Shown: positions 42,345-59,727, counted from the stretch's first letter. The stretch is 64,000 nucleotides of DNA from Zygaena filipendulae (GCA_907165275.2 OU015670.1:2507501-2571500); one strand, 5' to 3'. A program made the numbers and translations. Notes: generated from the letters alone by a model not told the origin.

Positions 42345-42961
42345 CCGTAAGAAAGCTACCAGACGCAGCGCTTGAAATACCGTAACGAGAGCCGTCGCGT
42401 CGATAGAAGTTTTCTCGTACGAACTCGCGAAACTTTTCACTACCGCGCGTTCGATAAATAGTGTTTATTTCAATAATATACCGATACGGTACTTGCGTTT
42501 GCGACTAAAAGGATAAGTTAACGAGTATGCGGTCGCGTAGAGATATATATTTGGTGGATGCGATGCGTCGTAATGTGTTAATGAGAAGTTTGTTTTCGTC
42601 GTCGAGGGACCGGCTCGCCTAGGTGCAAGTTTAAAATGTATATTTAACGAAAAATGTAACAGTTCACGTGAATAGAGCGCAGATAATGTGAAGCTTAGAT
42701 TCCGACCTATTCAACGGTACCAAAATGGTGTATGTGAACGTAGTGTTTGATAATAATATCGGTCGTTGAATCGAGTGTCGTAAAACAGAACGCGGTCACA
42801 GTCGTCGGTACTAGTCGGTACGGGTGCGGGCGGGCCTGGCGTGCCGCGCGCATCACATCACAGACGGATAGAGAGCAAGCAAGCAAGCAAGCAAGCAAGC
42901 AAACAAGCAAACAAACAGGCCGGCAGGCAGGCAGGCAAACGAGCGGGCGGGAGGTCAAGCG

Positions 42962-42993
<32 letters not shown>

Positions 42994-43835
42994 CGCACGC
43001 ACGTCGTTTACTTCACATACGATAATAGCCTCCTTTCCATAATGTTGTTGTAAATTTTTATATCTATTAAATATTTGATTATTACTTTATTATTTTTATT
43101 ATTGTCAAAGAAAAATAAAATTTTACACACCGTGTCCGTCACAAGTCCCAACCCAACCCAACACAATGTACGCATACGAGATGCAAAATTTGCCTACAAA
43201 AAGTACAAACCAATCTCAAGTGTAATACAGTATCTATACAATAATAATATCATCTCGTCTTACACTAATAATTGTGATCAGCTATGCCCCGCGGCTTCAC
43301 CGCCGGCCAGTAGGTAGGTACCTATGTTAAGTTACATGCCTACTATTGAGTAAATGAAATAAAATGAAAAAAAAAAAAAGTTTATTATAATTGTATATTT
43401 TATATACGATCAGGGTTGCCATATTATCCAAATCCTTGGACCACCAGACTAAAAAACCCTGAGTATTCGGACATTTGGTATAAAAAAAAAAAGTAAGTAT
43501 TTATCACTATAATTGCCAATTTTGCTCATAATTTCTCCTTGTCCAACTAACTAGTTAATGAGTGAACAATGAACATACGCATTCTACATTGGCATTGTGA
43601 GCCGGGAGACAGAAGAAAAATTCTGCTATTTTCAACAGCTGTTCATGCAATTCTAAGCTTTCAATTTTACATACTTCATAATATTATTTCCCCGTTAGGT
43701 TAATGTATGAAACATGAATATTGAATAGCGAGCGAGTGAGTGAACAACAATAAAATTGTTGTTATCATCGACGGTCTGTGTGTATTCGAAAGAGACGGTT
43801 TTTTTTTTCCACAAAGTGTTGAATGAACAAAATGC

Positions 43836-43851
43836 GGCCCTGAAAAGGGCC
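43836..43851 (-). terminator. histone 3' stem-loop, H4 unit 3
   Basis: Minus strand GGCCCTTTTCAGGGCC, 36 nt after the stop. Confidence 0.95.
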
Positions 43852-43887
43852 TTTTTTTTTTTCTTCTCCTAAAAAGCCGGTCACCGT

Positions 43888-44394
<507 letters not shown>

Positions 44395-44487
44395 TTATAT
44401 TATTATTATGATAAATCGAATGCGAATTCTTCCTAAGTTATTATTATTATCATTTTTTAATTAATAATAAATATACCTACTTACCTA

Positions 44488-44546
<59 letters not shown>

Positions 44547-45031
44547 CCCGCTACGCTCGCTCGGCTCGCGCGACTTGATCACCAGTACAAACCTAACCTA
44601 ACCAAGAATGTCGGGGTGCTCTACAGTCTACACTCTGGCTAAAGAGTCAAGAAAAAAGTACTTGAAATCTTACTACACTACACAGTACACACTACTAATT
44701 ATTAATTTCAGCCTTACCCGAGACGGAATATTGGCAACCAAGGAAGAAAAAAAAAAAAAAAAAAAACTGGGTGTGCTGGCAACCAATTGAAGCGGCCTAT
44801 ATAGAAGAAATAAGAAAAAAAAAACTCTTATTATGTTAATTACTGTAAGTGATATTAAAGCAGTCATGACATGGGACAGTTCCTTGTTTTTTTAAAGAGG
44901 TGAAAGTGAAAGATGTAGAACTCTGACCATAATGCGTAATACATTACAGGTAGGTAGGTGATGTTGTTGTTTTTTGTTGTTACGGTATGAGCCGGTAAAA
45001 AGAAACTTTTGCTTTGCTTTGAAACGTGTGC

Positions 45032-45047
45032 GGCCCTGAAAAGGGCC
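45032..45047 (-). terminator. histone 3' stem-loop, H3 unit 3
   Basis: Minus strand GGCCCTTTTCAGGGCC. Confidence 0.95.
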
Positions 45048-45074
45048 TTTTTTTGTTTGATCGTCGATCAACGT

Positions 45075-45497
<423 letters not shown>

Positions 45498-45597
45498 TTA
45501 GTGTAGAGCAAAGAAAAATAAAAACACACGAGAGCTGAGAGCAACGAATAGGACGACCGTCGTTTGCGTACTGTGGTTAAAATTTCTCTTGGCCGTG

Positions 45598-45606
45598 TTT
45601 TATATA
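45598..45606 (-). promoter_or_regulatory. TATA box of H3, unit 3
   Basis: Minus strand TATATAAAA next to a 21-nt G tract. Confidence 0.8.
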
Positions 45607-46292
45607 GTATAGTTTGGGGGGGGGGGGGGGGGGGGGAAGAGGGGAACGACGACGACGAACGAACGAACGACGTTTTGTACACGAGACGTACCTACCTATT
45701 TACGGAACGTGAGAGATATTGTGTCCAACACCTCACTCTTTCTATTTTATGTTTTTGTGTCGTCTAGTATATTTTGTGTTGATTACAATAATTATTATTG
45801 TTTTGTTATTTTTATATTATTATTATTTTTTTTTTTTTTTTTGTTTTACTAATGATTTATAGTGCTCTTCTCTGCGTTCATCTACGAATTTTGAGTAGTT
45901 AAAACAAACAAACAAACAAACAAACTCACATTCGCATTTATCTTAATAAAATTACAATAATATTGTCTATATTACCTACTTATCTTATTTATTTATTTTC
46001 CAATTTTTTATTTTTTTTCCCCCACACTGTATATTGTATATATATACATATATTTTCTCTCTTTCACGGCTTGACTACCTATTTACTCCACAGTTTCAGA
46101 CACGTCGTCGTTTTATCAGGAGCGCAGAGAACTAGACGGGGGAGGGGGGGAATATACGCAGAGAGTCGGGACTAGGCAGAATAAACTAGGTATTTTGAGT
46201 TTGATGACGTGATGATTCGTTTTGAAGATTAGAAACAAGCTTTCGTTTGTTTTGTATTGAACACAACACAATAAGCACAGATTGTATTTTGT

Positions 46293-46308
46293 GGCCCTGA
46301 AAAGGGCC
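46293..46308 (-). terminator. histone 3' stem-loop, H2B unit 3
   Basis: Minus strand GGCCCTTTTCAGGGCC. Confidence 0.95.
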
Positions 46309-46343
46309 GTTTTGTTGTCGTTGTGGTCTCTCATACGCGGTGC

Positions 46344-46718
46344 TCACTTGGAGCTCGTGTACTTTGTGACCGCCTTGGTGCCCTCGCTGACGGCGTGCTT
46401 GGCGAGCTCGCCGGGTAGAAGAAGCCTCACGGATGTCTGCACCTCCCGAGACGTGATCGTCGACCGCTTGTTGTAGTGGGCCAGACGAGAAGCCTCGGCG
46501 GCGATGCGCTCGAAGATGTCGTTCACGAACGAGTTCATGATCGACATCGCCTTACTAGAGATGCCGGTATCCGGGTGCACCTGTTTGAGCACTCGATAGA
46601 TGTAGATGGCGTAGCTCTCCTTACGTTTGTGCTTCTTGGTCTTTTTGTCGGTCTTGCTGATGTTCTTCTGAGCCTTGCCACTCTTCTTGGCCGCTTTGCC
46701 GCTAGTCTTCGGTGGCAT
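46344..46718 (-). CDS. H2B: histone H2B, unit 3
   Basis: 124 residues, identical to the other copies. The upstream A tract is interrupted by T as in unit 1. Confidence 0.98.
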   Translation of the reverse strand: MPPKTSGKAAKKSGKAQKNISKTDKKTKKHKRKESYAIYIYRVLKQVHPDTGISSKAMSIMNSFVNDIFERIAAEASRLAHYNKRSTITSREVQTSVRLLLPGELAKHAVSEGTKAVTKYTSSK

Positions 46719-47718
46719 GATGTATTATGATATTAATTAATGAACGAAAGACGAACGAATCAAAAATAATATGGATTCAGGATGGTTTTAACATACACGC
46801 GAAACGCAATGTAAAGTTTAATAAAAAAATGCTAGTTCGTTCACGGAGTTGTCAAGTGTAAACGTGTGCGCGTATAGCGACAGCGAAGAGAGAATGAAAA
46901 AATCGACGCGGCGACATACAAAATAATAATATTATATATCCCGGTCTCCCAGATTATAATATTATTATTGTTGTTGTTGTTTATTGTACTTGGCGAGGCG
47001 AGAGGGGAAAAAAAAAAAAATAAAAAAAAAAAAAAAAAAAAATTGCCAGGCGCCAGGCACAGAACTACATTCATTGCAATCGCATGAGTTTTGCAATAAT
47101 AATGATATTATTATGACTGCGCTTTTTGACGCTGACATAAATATAAATATTATTATAATATTAATATAGGTAGATATTTATTTATTGCACATCCATTAAA
47201 TGCATATTATGTGTGCTTCAATTTCAAATGAAATTTCGAATGAAAAAAAAATAAAATAAAATAAACACAGAAACACTTCCAGGAAACTACGGTTTTAATC
47301 CCGGCAACCCCGCAGGAGTTGCCACTGTAACGAGAGTGAAAACGCGGAAAACAGGTCAGCTAATAATAACAATATATATATTTTATACTATTCAATACCT
47401 CGGCGGTAGGAGTATTCTTGGAGCTGTGCGATTTTTCGCTTTACTTATATGGTATTATTGATATCAATTTAATATCGTCAACGTCCAATAAGTAAGTGTA
47501 ATCCAGCAGTATCATAAAATTAGGCACCTACCTATAATATTATTATCATAATTCTCTATAGCTGCGTGCGCGGCTATAGTGATTGATTGACGTGACGTGT
47601 TTTAAAGTGAAAAAACTTGTATATTGTCATAATAACAACAACAACAACTACTATCACACAATTATTATTCGTATGATAGAGTGCGTGTCGCCATCATGCG
47701 GAGACTGATGAGAATTTT

Positions 47719-47734
47719 GGCCCTGAAAAGGGCC
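47719..47734 (-). terminator. histone 3' stem-loop, H2A unit 3
   Basis: Minus strand GGCCCTTTTCAGGGCC. Confidence 0.95.
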
Positions 47735-47806
47735 GTTTTATTTTTTTAACAAACATTCGCTGGCGGACTGTAGAGAGCTGATGTTGTTGCGATGAGAGGA
47801 CTTCGT

Positions 47807-48187
<381 letters not shown>

Positions 48188-48304
48188 TCACTAACCGAAG
48201 ATGTTGAACAACAAATACTACGAAGTCAGCCGTAGATAGAGCGTAGGATAATGTAATAATAAATTGTATTTGTAACAATTAAAAAAACCTTGTCGTTGCC
48301 TCTG

Positions 48305-48312
48305 TTTATATA
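48305..48312 (-). promoter_or_regulatory. TATA box of H2A, unit 3
   Basis: Minus strand TATATAAA. Confidence 0.75.
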
Positions 48313-48864
48313 TACATAAACGTGTGCGCACAGCTTGCGATCGCGCCACCGCGTACCCCATAGGTAAATAATACACACACAGAGAACGCTACCGACTCGA
48401 AATTCGTAAAAGAATTAATGTTAGATTTGTGTTGTGACACAATATTATGCGGTAGTAAGTTTAAACTTTAATATAGAGTAGCCTGACAATATTATTGTGT
48501 TCGGCTTTTTTTTTTTTTTTTTTTTTGACGACTATTGTTTTTTTTCCGCTCTAACCGGATAAAAGGTGTAAAGTGTACAATAATCACAAAAATGCCAGTT
48601 GCCACCTTCAAAAATGATCGGATCTATAAATAATTAATAATATACCTAATTATCTACTTTTATAAGCTGTTAATATCATTACATAACATTTTATATTATG
48701 TATACCTAATTTCAATTGTGAAAACGTAGGCATGCAATTATTATTATTTGTTTGACGTCCGACTTAACGGGAAACGTGTGTACATTCTCTCATTAACTTG
48801 ACCGACGACCCTGTCACGCAATCGGTCAGTGAACGAGTGTTAGTTTTGTCTAGATCTTTTTGTT

Positions 48865-48880
48865 AGCCCTGAAAAGGGCT
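48865..48880 (-). terminator. histone 3' stem-loop, H1 unit 3 (variant)
   Basis: Minus strand AGCCCTTTTCAGGGCT, 175 nt after the stop. Confidence 0.9.
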
Positions 48881-49055
48881 GTTGTTTTTGCGATCGAATC
48901 GCTCGCCGTGAGAGTGGATCGGGTGCAGTGCAAGCACGCACACACCACAACCGCCGAAGACACGACGACGACGTTTGAGCCGTGTCACCACGCACCGCCA
49001 TCATCATCAACACCACCACTAGTACTAGTGTTAAGATGACGCGACGTCGCGGTGT

Positions 49056-49859
49056 TCACTTTTTGGCGGCACCGGCGGCAGCCGCTGCGGTCGCTTTCTT
49101 GGTGGACGCTGCGGATTTGGATTTAGACGCCGGGGCCGCTTTCTTGGGCTTGGGAGCCTTCGGCTTCTTAGTGGGCGGTTTGGCGTTCTTCTTAGCTTTG
49201 GGCGCGGCGGCGGCGGCGGCCTTCGCTTTGGAGGCGGCGGTCGTCGCGGTCTTTTTGGCTGCGGCCGCGGTCGTTTTCTTCGCCTTGGCAGCGGCGGCCT
49301 TTTTGTCTTTGGCGACGGACGCTTTCGCCTTTGTGGGCGATGCGGCGGCGACTGCTGCTGCTGCTGCGGCTGCGGCTGCCTTCTTTGTCTTGGCACCGGC
49401 GGCGGCGACGGTGCTCTTCTTCTTGGACTTGACTGCGGACCCTTTAGCGGCGGCGGTGGATTTCTTCGCGGCCGCTGTGACGGCGGGCTTCTTCGCGGCG
49501 GCAGATTTGGATTCGAGTTTGAACGAGCCGGAGGCGCCCTTGCCCTTCGTCTGGATCAACGCACCCGACTCGACGGCGCTCTTCAGATATTTTCTGATGA
49601 ACGGTGCCAATTTTTCTGCGTCCACCTTGTACTGTGCAGCTATGTATTTCTTGATCGCCTGCAGGGATGATCCGCTGCGCTCCTTCAACTCCTTTATTGC
49701 GCTGTTGACCATCGCCGCGGTCGTGGGATGGGACGGCTTCGCCTTCGGTTTCTTGGCTGTCGCTGCAGATGCGGCGGCTGCTGTCGCTTTAGGTTGTTTC
49801 TTGGAAGGCGTAGTCGCCGGCGCCGTAGCTTCGGCGGATACAACTGCTGTGTCGGCCAT
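49056..49859 (-). CDS. H1: linker histone H1, unit 3
   Basis: 267 residues, identical to the H1 of units 1 and 4 (Ala152). The element D target site upstream is empty. Confidence 0.97.
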   Translation of the reverse strand: MADTAVVSAEATAPATTPSKKQPKATAAAASAATAKKPKAKPSHPTTAAMVNSAIKELKERSGSSLQAIKKYIAAQYKVDAEKLAPFIRKYLKSAVESGALIQTKGKGASGSFKLESKSAAAKKPAVTAAAKKSTAAAKGSAVKSKKKSTVAAAGAKTKKAAAAAAAAAVAAASPTKAKASVAKDKKAAAAKAKKTTAAAAKKTATTAASKAKAAAAAAPKAKKNAKPPTKKPKAPKPKKAAPASKSKSAASTKKATAAAAAGAAKK

Positions 49860-51456
49860 TGTTGTTTAATTTATTTATTATAATTTTATTAAACGTATAA
49901 AATACAAAACAATCAATCACCTGTCACAGTTAAGATACTTTACTAGTAAAATATTAATTAAAAACGGCCACCGTAAGAAAGCTACCAGACGCAGCGCTTG
50001 AAATACCGTAACGAGAGCCGTCGCGTCGATAGAAGTTTTCTCGTACGAACTCGCGAAACTTTTCACTACCGCGCGTTCGATAAATAGTGTTTATTTCAAT
50101 AATATACCGATACGGTACTTGCGTTTGCGACTAAAAGGATAAGTTAACGAGTATGCGGTCGCGTAGAGATATATATTTGGTGGATGCGATGCGTCGTAAT
50201 GTGTTAATGAGAAGTTTGTTTTCGTCGTCGAGGGACCGGCTCGCCTAGGTGCAAGTTTAAAATGTATATTTAACGAAAAATGTAACAGTTCACGTGAATA
50301 GAGCGCAGATAATGTGAAGCTTAGATTCCGACCTATTCAACGGTACCAAAATGGTGTATGTGAACGTAGTGTTTGATAATAATATCGGTCGTTGAATCGA
50401 GTGTCGTAAAACAGAACGCGGTCACAGTCGTCGGTACTAGTCGGTACGGGTGCGGGCGGGCCTGGCGTGCCGCGCGCATCACATCACAGACGGATAGAGA
50501 GCAAGCAAGCAAGCAAGCAAGCAAGCAAACAAGCAAACAAACAGGCCGGCAGGCAGGCAGGCAAACGAGCGGGCGGGAGGTCAAGCGAGCAAGCAAGCAA
50601 GCAAGCAAGCAAGCACGCACGCACGCACGTCGTTTACTTCACATACGATAATAGCCTCCTTTCCATAATGTTGTTGTAAATTTTTATATCTATTAAATAT
50701 TTGATTATTACTTTATTATTTTTATTATTGTCAAAGAAAAATAAAATTTTACACACCGTGTCCGTCACAAGTCCCAACCCAACCCAACACAATGTACGCA
50801 TACGAGATGCAAAATTTGCCTACAAAAAGTACAAACCAATCTCAAGTGTAATACAGTATCTATACAATAATAATATCATCTCGTCTTACACTAATAATTG
50901 TGATCAGCTATGCCCCGCGGCTTCACCGCCGGCCAGTAGGTAGGTACCTATGTTAAGTTACATGCCTACTATTGAGTAAATGAAAAAAAAAAAAAAAAAA
51001 AAAGTTTATTATAATTATATATTTTATATACGATCAGGGTTGCCATATCCAAATCCTTGGACCACCAGACTAAAAAACCCTGAGTATTCGGACATTTGGT
51101 ATAAAAAAAAAAAGTAAGTATTTATCACTATAATTGCCAATTTTGCTCATAATTTCTCCTTGTCCAACTAACTAGTTAATGAGTGAACAATGAACATACG
51201 CATTCTACATTGGCATTGTGAGCCGGGAGACAGAAGAAAAATTCTGCTATTTTCAACAGCTGTTCATGCAATTCTAAGCTTTCAATTTTACATACTTCAT
51301 AATATTATTTCCCCGTTAGGTTAATGTATGAAACATGAATATTGAATAGCGAGCGAGTGAGTGAACAACAATAAAATTGTTGTTATCATCGACGGTCTGT
51401 GTGTATTCGAAAGAGACGGTTTTTTTTTTCCACAAAGTGTTGAATGAACAAAATGC

Positions 51457-51472
51457 GGCCCTGAAAAGGGCC
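51457..51472 (-). terminator. histone 3' stem-loop, H4 unit 4
   Basis: Minus strand GGCCCTTTTCAGGGCC. Confidence 0.95.
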
Positions 51473-51508
51473 TTTTTTTTTTTCTTCTCCTAAAAAGCCG
51501 GTCACCGT

Positions 51509-52015
<507 letters not shown>

Positions 52016-52108
52016 TTATATTATTATTATGATAAATCGAATGCGAATTCTTCCTAAGTTATTATTATTATCATTTTTTAATTAATAATAAATATACCTA
52101 CTTACCTA

Positions 52109-52166
<58 letters not shown>

Positions 52167-52651
52167 CCCGCTACGCTCGCTCGGCTCGCGCGACTTGATC
52201 ACCAGTACAAACCTAACCTAACCAAGAATGTCGGGGTGCTCTACAGTCTACACTCTGGCTAAAGAGTCAAGAAAAAAGTACTTGAAATCTTACTACACTA
52301 CACAGTACACACTACTAATTATTAATTTCAGCCTTACCCGAGACGGAATATTGGCAACCAAGGAAGAAAAAAAAAAAAAAAAAAAACTGGGTGTGCTGGC
52401 AACCAATTGAAGCGGCCTATATAGAAGAAATAAGAAAAAAAAAACTCTTATTATGTTAATTACTGTAAGTGATATTAAAGCAGTCATGACATGGGACAGT
52501 TCCTTGTTTTTTTAAAGAGGTGAAAGTGAAAGATGTAGAACTCTGACCATAATGCGTAATACATTACAGGTAGGTAGGTGATGTTGTTGTTTTTTGTTGT
52601 TACGGTATGAGCCGGTAAAAAGAAACTTTTGCTTTGCTTTGAAACGTGTGC

Positions 52652-52667
52652 GGCCCTGAAAAGGGCC
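52652..52667 (-). terminator. histone 3' stem-loop, H3 unit 4
   Basis: Minus strand GGCCCTTTTCAGGGCC. Confidence 0.95.
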
Positions 52668-52694
52668 TTTTTTTGTTTGATCGTCGATCAACGT

Positions 52695-53117
<423 letters not shown>

Positions 53118-53217
53118 TTAGTGTAGAGCAAAGAAAAATAAAAACACACGAGAGCTGAGAGCAACGAATAGGACGACCGTCGTTTGCGTACTGTGGTTAA
53201 AATTTCTCTTGGCCGTG

Positions 53218-53226
53218 TTTTATATA
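53218..53226 (-). promoter_or_regulatory. TATA box of H3, unit 4
   Basis: Minus strand TATATAAAA next to a 22-nt G tract. Confidence 0.8.
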
Positions 53227-53913
53227 GTATAGTTTGGGGGGGGGGGGGGGGGGGGGGAAGAGGGGAACGACGACGACGAACGAACGAACGACGTTTTGTA
53301 CACGGGACGTACCTACCTATTTACGGAACGTGAGAGATATTGTGTCCAACACCTCACTCTTTCTATTTTATGTTTTTGTGTCGTCTAGTATATTTTGTGT
53401 TGATTACAATAATTATTATTGTTTTGTTATTATTATATTATTATTATTTTTTTTTTTTTTTTTGTTTTACTAATGATTTATAGTGCTCTTCTCTGCGTTC
53501 ATCTACGAATTTTGAGTAGTTAAAACAAACAAACAAACAAACAAACTCACATTCGCATTTATCTTAATAAAATTACAATAATATTGTCTATATTACCTAC
53601 TTATCTTATTTATTTATTTTCCAATTTTTTATTTTTTTTCCCCCACACTGTATATTGTATATATATACATATATTTTCTCTCTTTCACGGCTTGACTACC
53701 TATTTACTCCACAGTTTCAGACACGTCGTCGTTTTATCAGGAGCGCAGAGAACTAGACGGGGGAGGGGGGGAATATACGCAGAGAGTCGGGACTAGGCAG
53801 AATAAACTAGGTATTTTGAGTTTGATGACGTGATGATTCGTTTTGAAGATTAGAAACAAGCTTTCGTTTGTTTTGTATTGAACACAACACAATAAGCACA
53901 GATTGTATTTTGT

Positions 53914-53929
53914 GGCCCTGAAAAGGGCC
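53914..53929 (-). terminator. histone 3' stem-loop, H2B unit 4
   Basis: Minus strand GGCCCTTTTCAGGGCC. Confidence 0.95.
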
Positions 53930-53964
53930 GTTTTGTTGTCGTTGTGGTCTCTCATACGCGGTGC

Positions 53965-54339
53965 TCACTTGGAGCTCGTGTACTTTGTGACCGCCTTGGT
54001 GCCCTCGCTGACGGCGTGCTTGGCGAGCTCGCCGGGTAGAAGAAGCCTCACGGATGTCTGCACCTCCCGAGACGTGATCGTCGACCGCTTGTTGTAGTGG
54101 GCCAGACGAGAAGCCTCGGCGGCGATGCGCTCGAAGATGTCGTTCACGAACGAGTTCATGATCGACATCGCCTTACTAGAGATGCCGGTATCCGGGTGCA
54201 CCTGTTTGAGCACTCGATAGATGTAGATGGCGTAGCTCTCCTTACGTTTGTGCTTCTTGGTCTTTTTGTCGGTCTTGCTGATGTTCTTCTGAGCCTTGCC
54301 ACTCTTCTTGGCCGCTTTGCCGCTAGTCTTCGGTGGCAT
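53965..54339 (-). CDS. H2B: histone H2B, unit 4
   Basis: 124 residues, identical to the other copies. The upstream A tract is uninterrupted as in unit 2. Confidence 0.98.
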   Translation of the reverse strand: MPPKTSGKAAKKSGKAQKNISKTDKKTKKHKRKESYAIYIYRVLKQVHPDTGISSKAMSIMNSFVNDIFERIAAEASRLAHYNKRSTITSREVQTSVRLLLPGELAKHAVSEGTKAVTKYTSSK

Positions 54340-54628
54340 GATGTATTATGATATTAATTAATGAACGAAAGACGAACGAATCAAAAATAATATGGATTCA
54401 GGATGGTTTTAACATACACGCGAAACGCAATGTAAAGTTTAATAAAAAAATGCTAGTTCGTTCACGGAGTTGTCAAGTGTAAACGTGTGCGCGTATAGCG
54501 ACAGCGAAGAGAGAATGAAAAAATCGACGCGGCGACATACAAAATAATAATATTATATATCCCGGTCTCCCAGATTATAATATTATTATTGTTGTTGTTG
54601 TTTATTGTACTTGGGGAGGCGAGAGGGG

Positions 54629-54666
<38 letters not shown>

Positions 54667-55339
54667 CCAGGCGCCAGGCACAGAACTACATTCATTGCAA
54701 TCGCATGAGTTTTGCAATAATAATGATATTATTATGACTGCGCTTTTTGACGCTGACATAAATATAAATATTATTATAATATCAATATAGGTAGATATTT
54801 ATTTATTGCACATCCATTAAATGCATATTATGTGTGCTTCAATTTCAAATGAAATTTCGAATGAAAAAAAAATAAAATAAAATAAACACAGAAACACTTC
54901 CAGGAAACTACGGTTTTAATCCCGGCAACCCCGCAGGAGTTGCCACTGTAACGAGAGTGAAAACGCGGAAAACAGGTCAGCTAATAATAACAATATATAT
55001 ATTTTATACTATTCAATACCTCGGCGGTAGGAGTATTCTTGGAGCTGTGCGATTTTTCGTTTTACTTATATGGTATTATTGATATCAATTTAATATCGTC
55101 AACGTCCAATAAGTAAGTGTAATCCAGCAGTATCATAAAATTAGGCACCTACCTATAATATTATTATCATAATTCTCTATAGCTGCGTGCGCGGCTATAG
55201 TGATTGATTGACGTGACGTGTTTTAAAGTGAAAAAACTTGTATATTGTCATAATAACAACAACAACAACTACTATCACACAATTATTATTCGTATGATAG
55301 AGTGCGTGTCGCCATCATGCGGAGACTGATGAGAATTTT

Positions 55340-55355
55340 GGCCCTGAAAAGGGCC
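55340..55355 (-). terminator. histone 3' stem-loop, H2A unit 4
   Basis: Minus strand GGCCCTTTTCAGGGCC. Confidence 0.95.
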
Positions 55356-55427
55356 GTTTTATTTTTTTAACAAACATTCGCTGGCGGACTGTAGAGAGCT
55401 GATGTTGTTGCGATGAGAGGACTTCGT

Positions 55428-55808
<381 letters not shown>

Positions 55809-55925
55809 TCACTAACCGAAGATGTTGAACAACAAATACTACGAAGTCAGCCGTAGATAGAGCGTAGGATAATGTAATAATAAATTGTATTTGTAACAAT
55901 TAAAAAAACCTTGTCGTTGCCTCTG

Positions 55926-55933
55926 TTTATATA
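55926..55933 (-). promoter_or_regulatory. TATA box of H2A, unit 4
   Basis: Minus strand TATATAAA. Confidence 0.75.
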
Positions 55934-56483
55934 TACATAAACGTGTGCGCACAGCTTGCGATCGCGCCACCGCGTACCCCATAGGTAAATAATACACACA
56001 GAGAACGCTACCGACTCGAAATTCGTAAAAGAATTAATGTTAGATTTGTGTTGTGACACAATATTATGCGGTAGTAAGTTTAAACTTTAATATAGAGTAG
56101 CCTGACAATATTATTGTGTTCGGCTTTTTTTTTTTTTTTTTTTTTGACGACTATTGTTTTTTTTCCGCTCTAACCGGATAAAAGGTGTAAAGTGTACAAT
56201 AATCACAAAAATGCCAGTTGCCACCTTCAAAAATGATCGGATCTATAAATAATTAATAATATACCTAATTATCTACTTTTATAAGCTGTTAATATCATTA
56301 CATAACATTTTATATTATGTATACCTAATTTCAATTGTGAAAACGTAGGCATGCAATTATTATTATTTGTTTGACGTCCGACTTAACGGGAAACGTGTGT
56401 ACATTCTCTCATTAACTTGACCGACGACCCTGTCACGCAATCGGTCAGTGAACGAGTGTTAGTTTTGTCTAGATCTTTTTGTT

Positions 56484-56499
56484 AGCCCTGAAAAGGGCT
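56484..56499 (-). terminator. histone 3' stem-loop, H1 unit 4 (variant)
   Basis: Minus strand AGCCCTTTTCAGGGCT, 175 nt after the stop. Confidence 0.9.
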
Positions 56500-56674
56500 G
56501 TTGTTTTTGCGATCGAATCGCTCGCCGTGAGAGTGGATCGGGTGCAGTGCAAGCACGCACACACCACAACCGCCGAAGACACGACGACGACGTTTGAGCC
56601 GTGTCACCACGCACCGCCATCATCATCAACACCACCACTAGTACTAGTGTTAAGATGACGCGACGTCGCGGTGT

Positions 56675-57478
56675 TCACTTTTTGGCGGCACCGGCGGCAG
56701 CCGCTGCGGTCGCTTTCTTGGTGGACGCTGCGGATTTGGATTTAGACGCCGGGGCCGCTTTCTTGGGCTTGGGAGCCTTCGGCTTCTTAGTGGGCGGTTT
56801 GGCGTTCTTCTTAGCTTTGGGCGCGGCGGCGGCGGCGGCCTTCGCTTTGGAGGCGGCGGTCGTCGCGGTCTTTTTGGCTGCGGCCGCGGTCGTTTTCTTC
56901 GCCTTGGCAGCGGCGGCCTTTTTGTCTTTGGCGACGGACGCTTTCGCCTTTGTGGGCGATGCGGCGGCGACTGCTGCTGCTGCTGCGGCTGCGGCTGCCT
57001 TCTTTGTCTTGGCACCGGCGGCGGCGACGGTGCTCTTCTTCTTGGACTTGACTGCGGACCCTTTAGCGGCGGCGGTGGATTTCTTCGCGGCCGCTGTGAC
57101 GGCGGGCTTCTTCGCGGCGGCAGATTTGGATTCGAGTTTGAACGAGCCGGAGGCGCCCTTGCCCTTCGTCTGGATCAACGCACCCGACTCGACGGCGCTC
57201 TTCAGATATTTTCTGATGAACGGTGCCAATTTTTCTGCGTCCACCTTGTACTGTGCAGCTATGTATTTCTTGATCGCCTGCAGGGATGATCCGCTGCGCT
57301 CCTTCAACTCCTTTATTGCGCTGTTGACCATCGCCGCGGTCGTGGGATGGGACGGCTTCGCCTTCGGTTTCTTGGCTGTCGCTGCAGATGCGGCGGCTGC
57401 TGTCGCTTTAGGTTGTTTCTTGGAAGGCGTAGTCGCCGGCGCCGTAGCTTCGGCGGATACAACTGCTGTGTCGGCCAT
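56675..57478 (-). CDS. H1: linker histone H1, unit 4
   Basis: 267 residues, identical to units 1 and 3; upstream region uninterrupted. Confidence 0.97.
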   Translation of the reverse strand: MADTAVVSAEATAPATTPSKKQPKATAAAASAATAKKPKAKPSHPTTAAMVNSAIKELKERSGSSLQAIKKYIAAQYKVDAEKLAPFIRKYLKSAVESGALIQTKGKGASGSFKLESKSAAAKKPAVTAAAKKSTAAAKGSAVKSKKKSTVAAAGAKTKKAAAAAAAAAVAAASPTKAKASVAKDKKAAAAKAKKTTAAAAKKTATTAASKAKAAAAAAPKAKKNAKPPTKKPKAPKPKKAAPASKSKSAASTKKATAAAAAGAAKK

Positions 57479-58118
57479 TGTTGTTTAATTTATTTATTAT
57501 AATTTTATTAAACGTATAAAATACAAAACAATCAATCACCTGTCACAGTTAAGATACTTTACTAGTAAAATATTAATTAAAAACGGCCACCGTAAGAAAG
57601 CTACCAGACGCAGCGCTTGAAATACCGTAACGAGAGCCGTCGCGTCGATAGAAGTTTTCTCGTACGAACTCGCGAAACTTTTCACTACCGCGCGTTCGAT
57701 AAATAGTGTTTATTTCAATAATATACCGATACGGTACTTGCGTTTGCGACTAAAAGGATAAGTTAACGAGTATGCGGTCGCGTAGAGATATATATTTGGT
57801 GGATGCGATGCGTCGTAATGTGTTAATGAGAAGTTTGTTTTCGTCGTCGAGGGACCGGCTCGCCTAGGTGCAAGTTTAAAATGTATATTTAACGAAAAAT
57901 GTAACAGTTCACGTGAATAGAGCGCAGATAATGTGAAGCTTAGATTCCGACCTATTCAACGGTACCAAAATGGTGTATGTGAACGTAGTGTTTGATAATA
58001 ATATCGGTCGTTGAATCGAGTGTCGTAAAACAGAACGCGGTCACAGTCGTCGGTACTAGTCGGTACGGGTGCGGGCGGGCCTGGCGTGCCGCGCGCATCA
58101 CATCACAGACGGATAGAG

Positions 58119-58155
<37 letters not shown>

Positions 58156-58206
58156 ACAAACAGGCCGGCAGGCAGGCAGGCAAACGAGCGGGCGGGAGGT
58201 CAAGCG

Positions 58207-58238
<32 letters not shown>

Positions 58239-59075
58239 CGCACGCACGTCGTTTACTTCACATACGATAATAGCCTCCTTTCCATAATGTTGTTGTAAAT
58301 TTTTATATCTATTAAATATTTGATTATTACTTTATTATTTTTATTATTGTCAAAGAAAAATAAAATTTTACACACCGTGTCCGTCACAAGTCCCAACCCA
58401 ACCCAACACAATGTACGCATACGAGATGCAAAATTTGCCTACAAAAAGTACAAACCAATCTCAAGTGTAATACAGTATCTATACAATAATAATATCATCT
58501 CGTCTTACACTAATAATTGTGATCAGCTATGCCCCGCGGCTTCACCGCCGGCCAGTAGGTAGGTACCTATGTTAAGTTACATGCCTACTATTGAGTAAAT
58601 GAAAAAAAAAAAAAAAAAAAAAGTTTATTATAATTATATATTTTATATACGATCAGGGTTGCCATATCCAAATCCTTGGACCACCAGACTAAAAAACCCT
58701 GAGTATTCGGACATTTGGTATAAAAAAAAAAAGTAAGTATTTATCACTATAATTGCCAATTTTGCTCATAATTTCTCCTTGTCCAACTAACTAGTTAATG
58801 AGTGAACAATGAACATACGCATTCTACATTGGCATTGTGAGCCGGGAGACAGAAGAAAAATTCTGCTATTTTCAACAGCTGTTCATGCAATTCTAAGCTT
58901 TCAATTTTACATACTTCATAATATTATTTCCCCGTTAGGTTAATGTATGAAACATGAATATTGAATAGCGAGCGAGTGAGTGAACAACAATAAAATTGTT
59001 GTTATCATCGACGGTCTGTGTGTATTCGAAAGAGACGGTTTTTTTTTTCCACAAAGTGTTGAATGAACAAAATGC

Positions 59076-59091
59076 GGCCCTGAAAAGGGCC
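59076..59091 (-). terminator. histone 3' stem-loop, H4 unit 5
   Basis: Minus strand GGCCCTTTTCAGGGCC. Confidence 0.95.
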
Positions 59092-59127
59092 TTTTTTTTT
59101 TTCTTCTCCTAAAAAGCCGGTCACCGT

Positions 59128-59634
<507 letters not shown>

Positions 59635-59727
59635 TTATATTATTATTATGATAAATCGAATGCGAATTCTTCCTAAGTTATTATTATTATCATTTTTTAA
59701 TTAATAATAAATATACCTACTTACCTA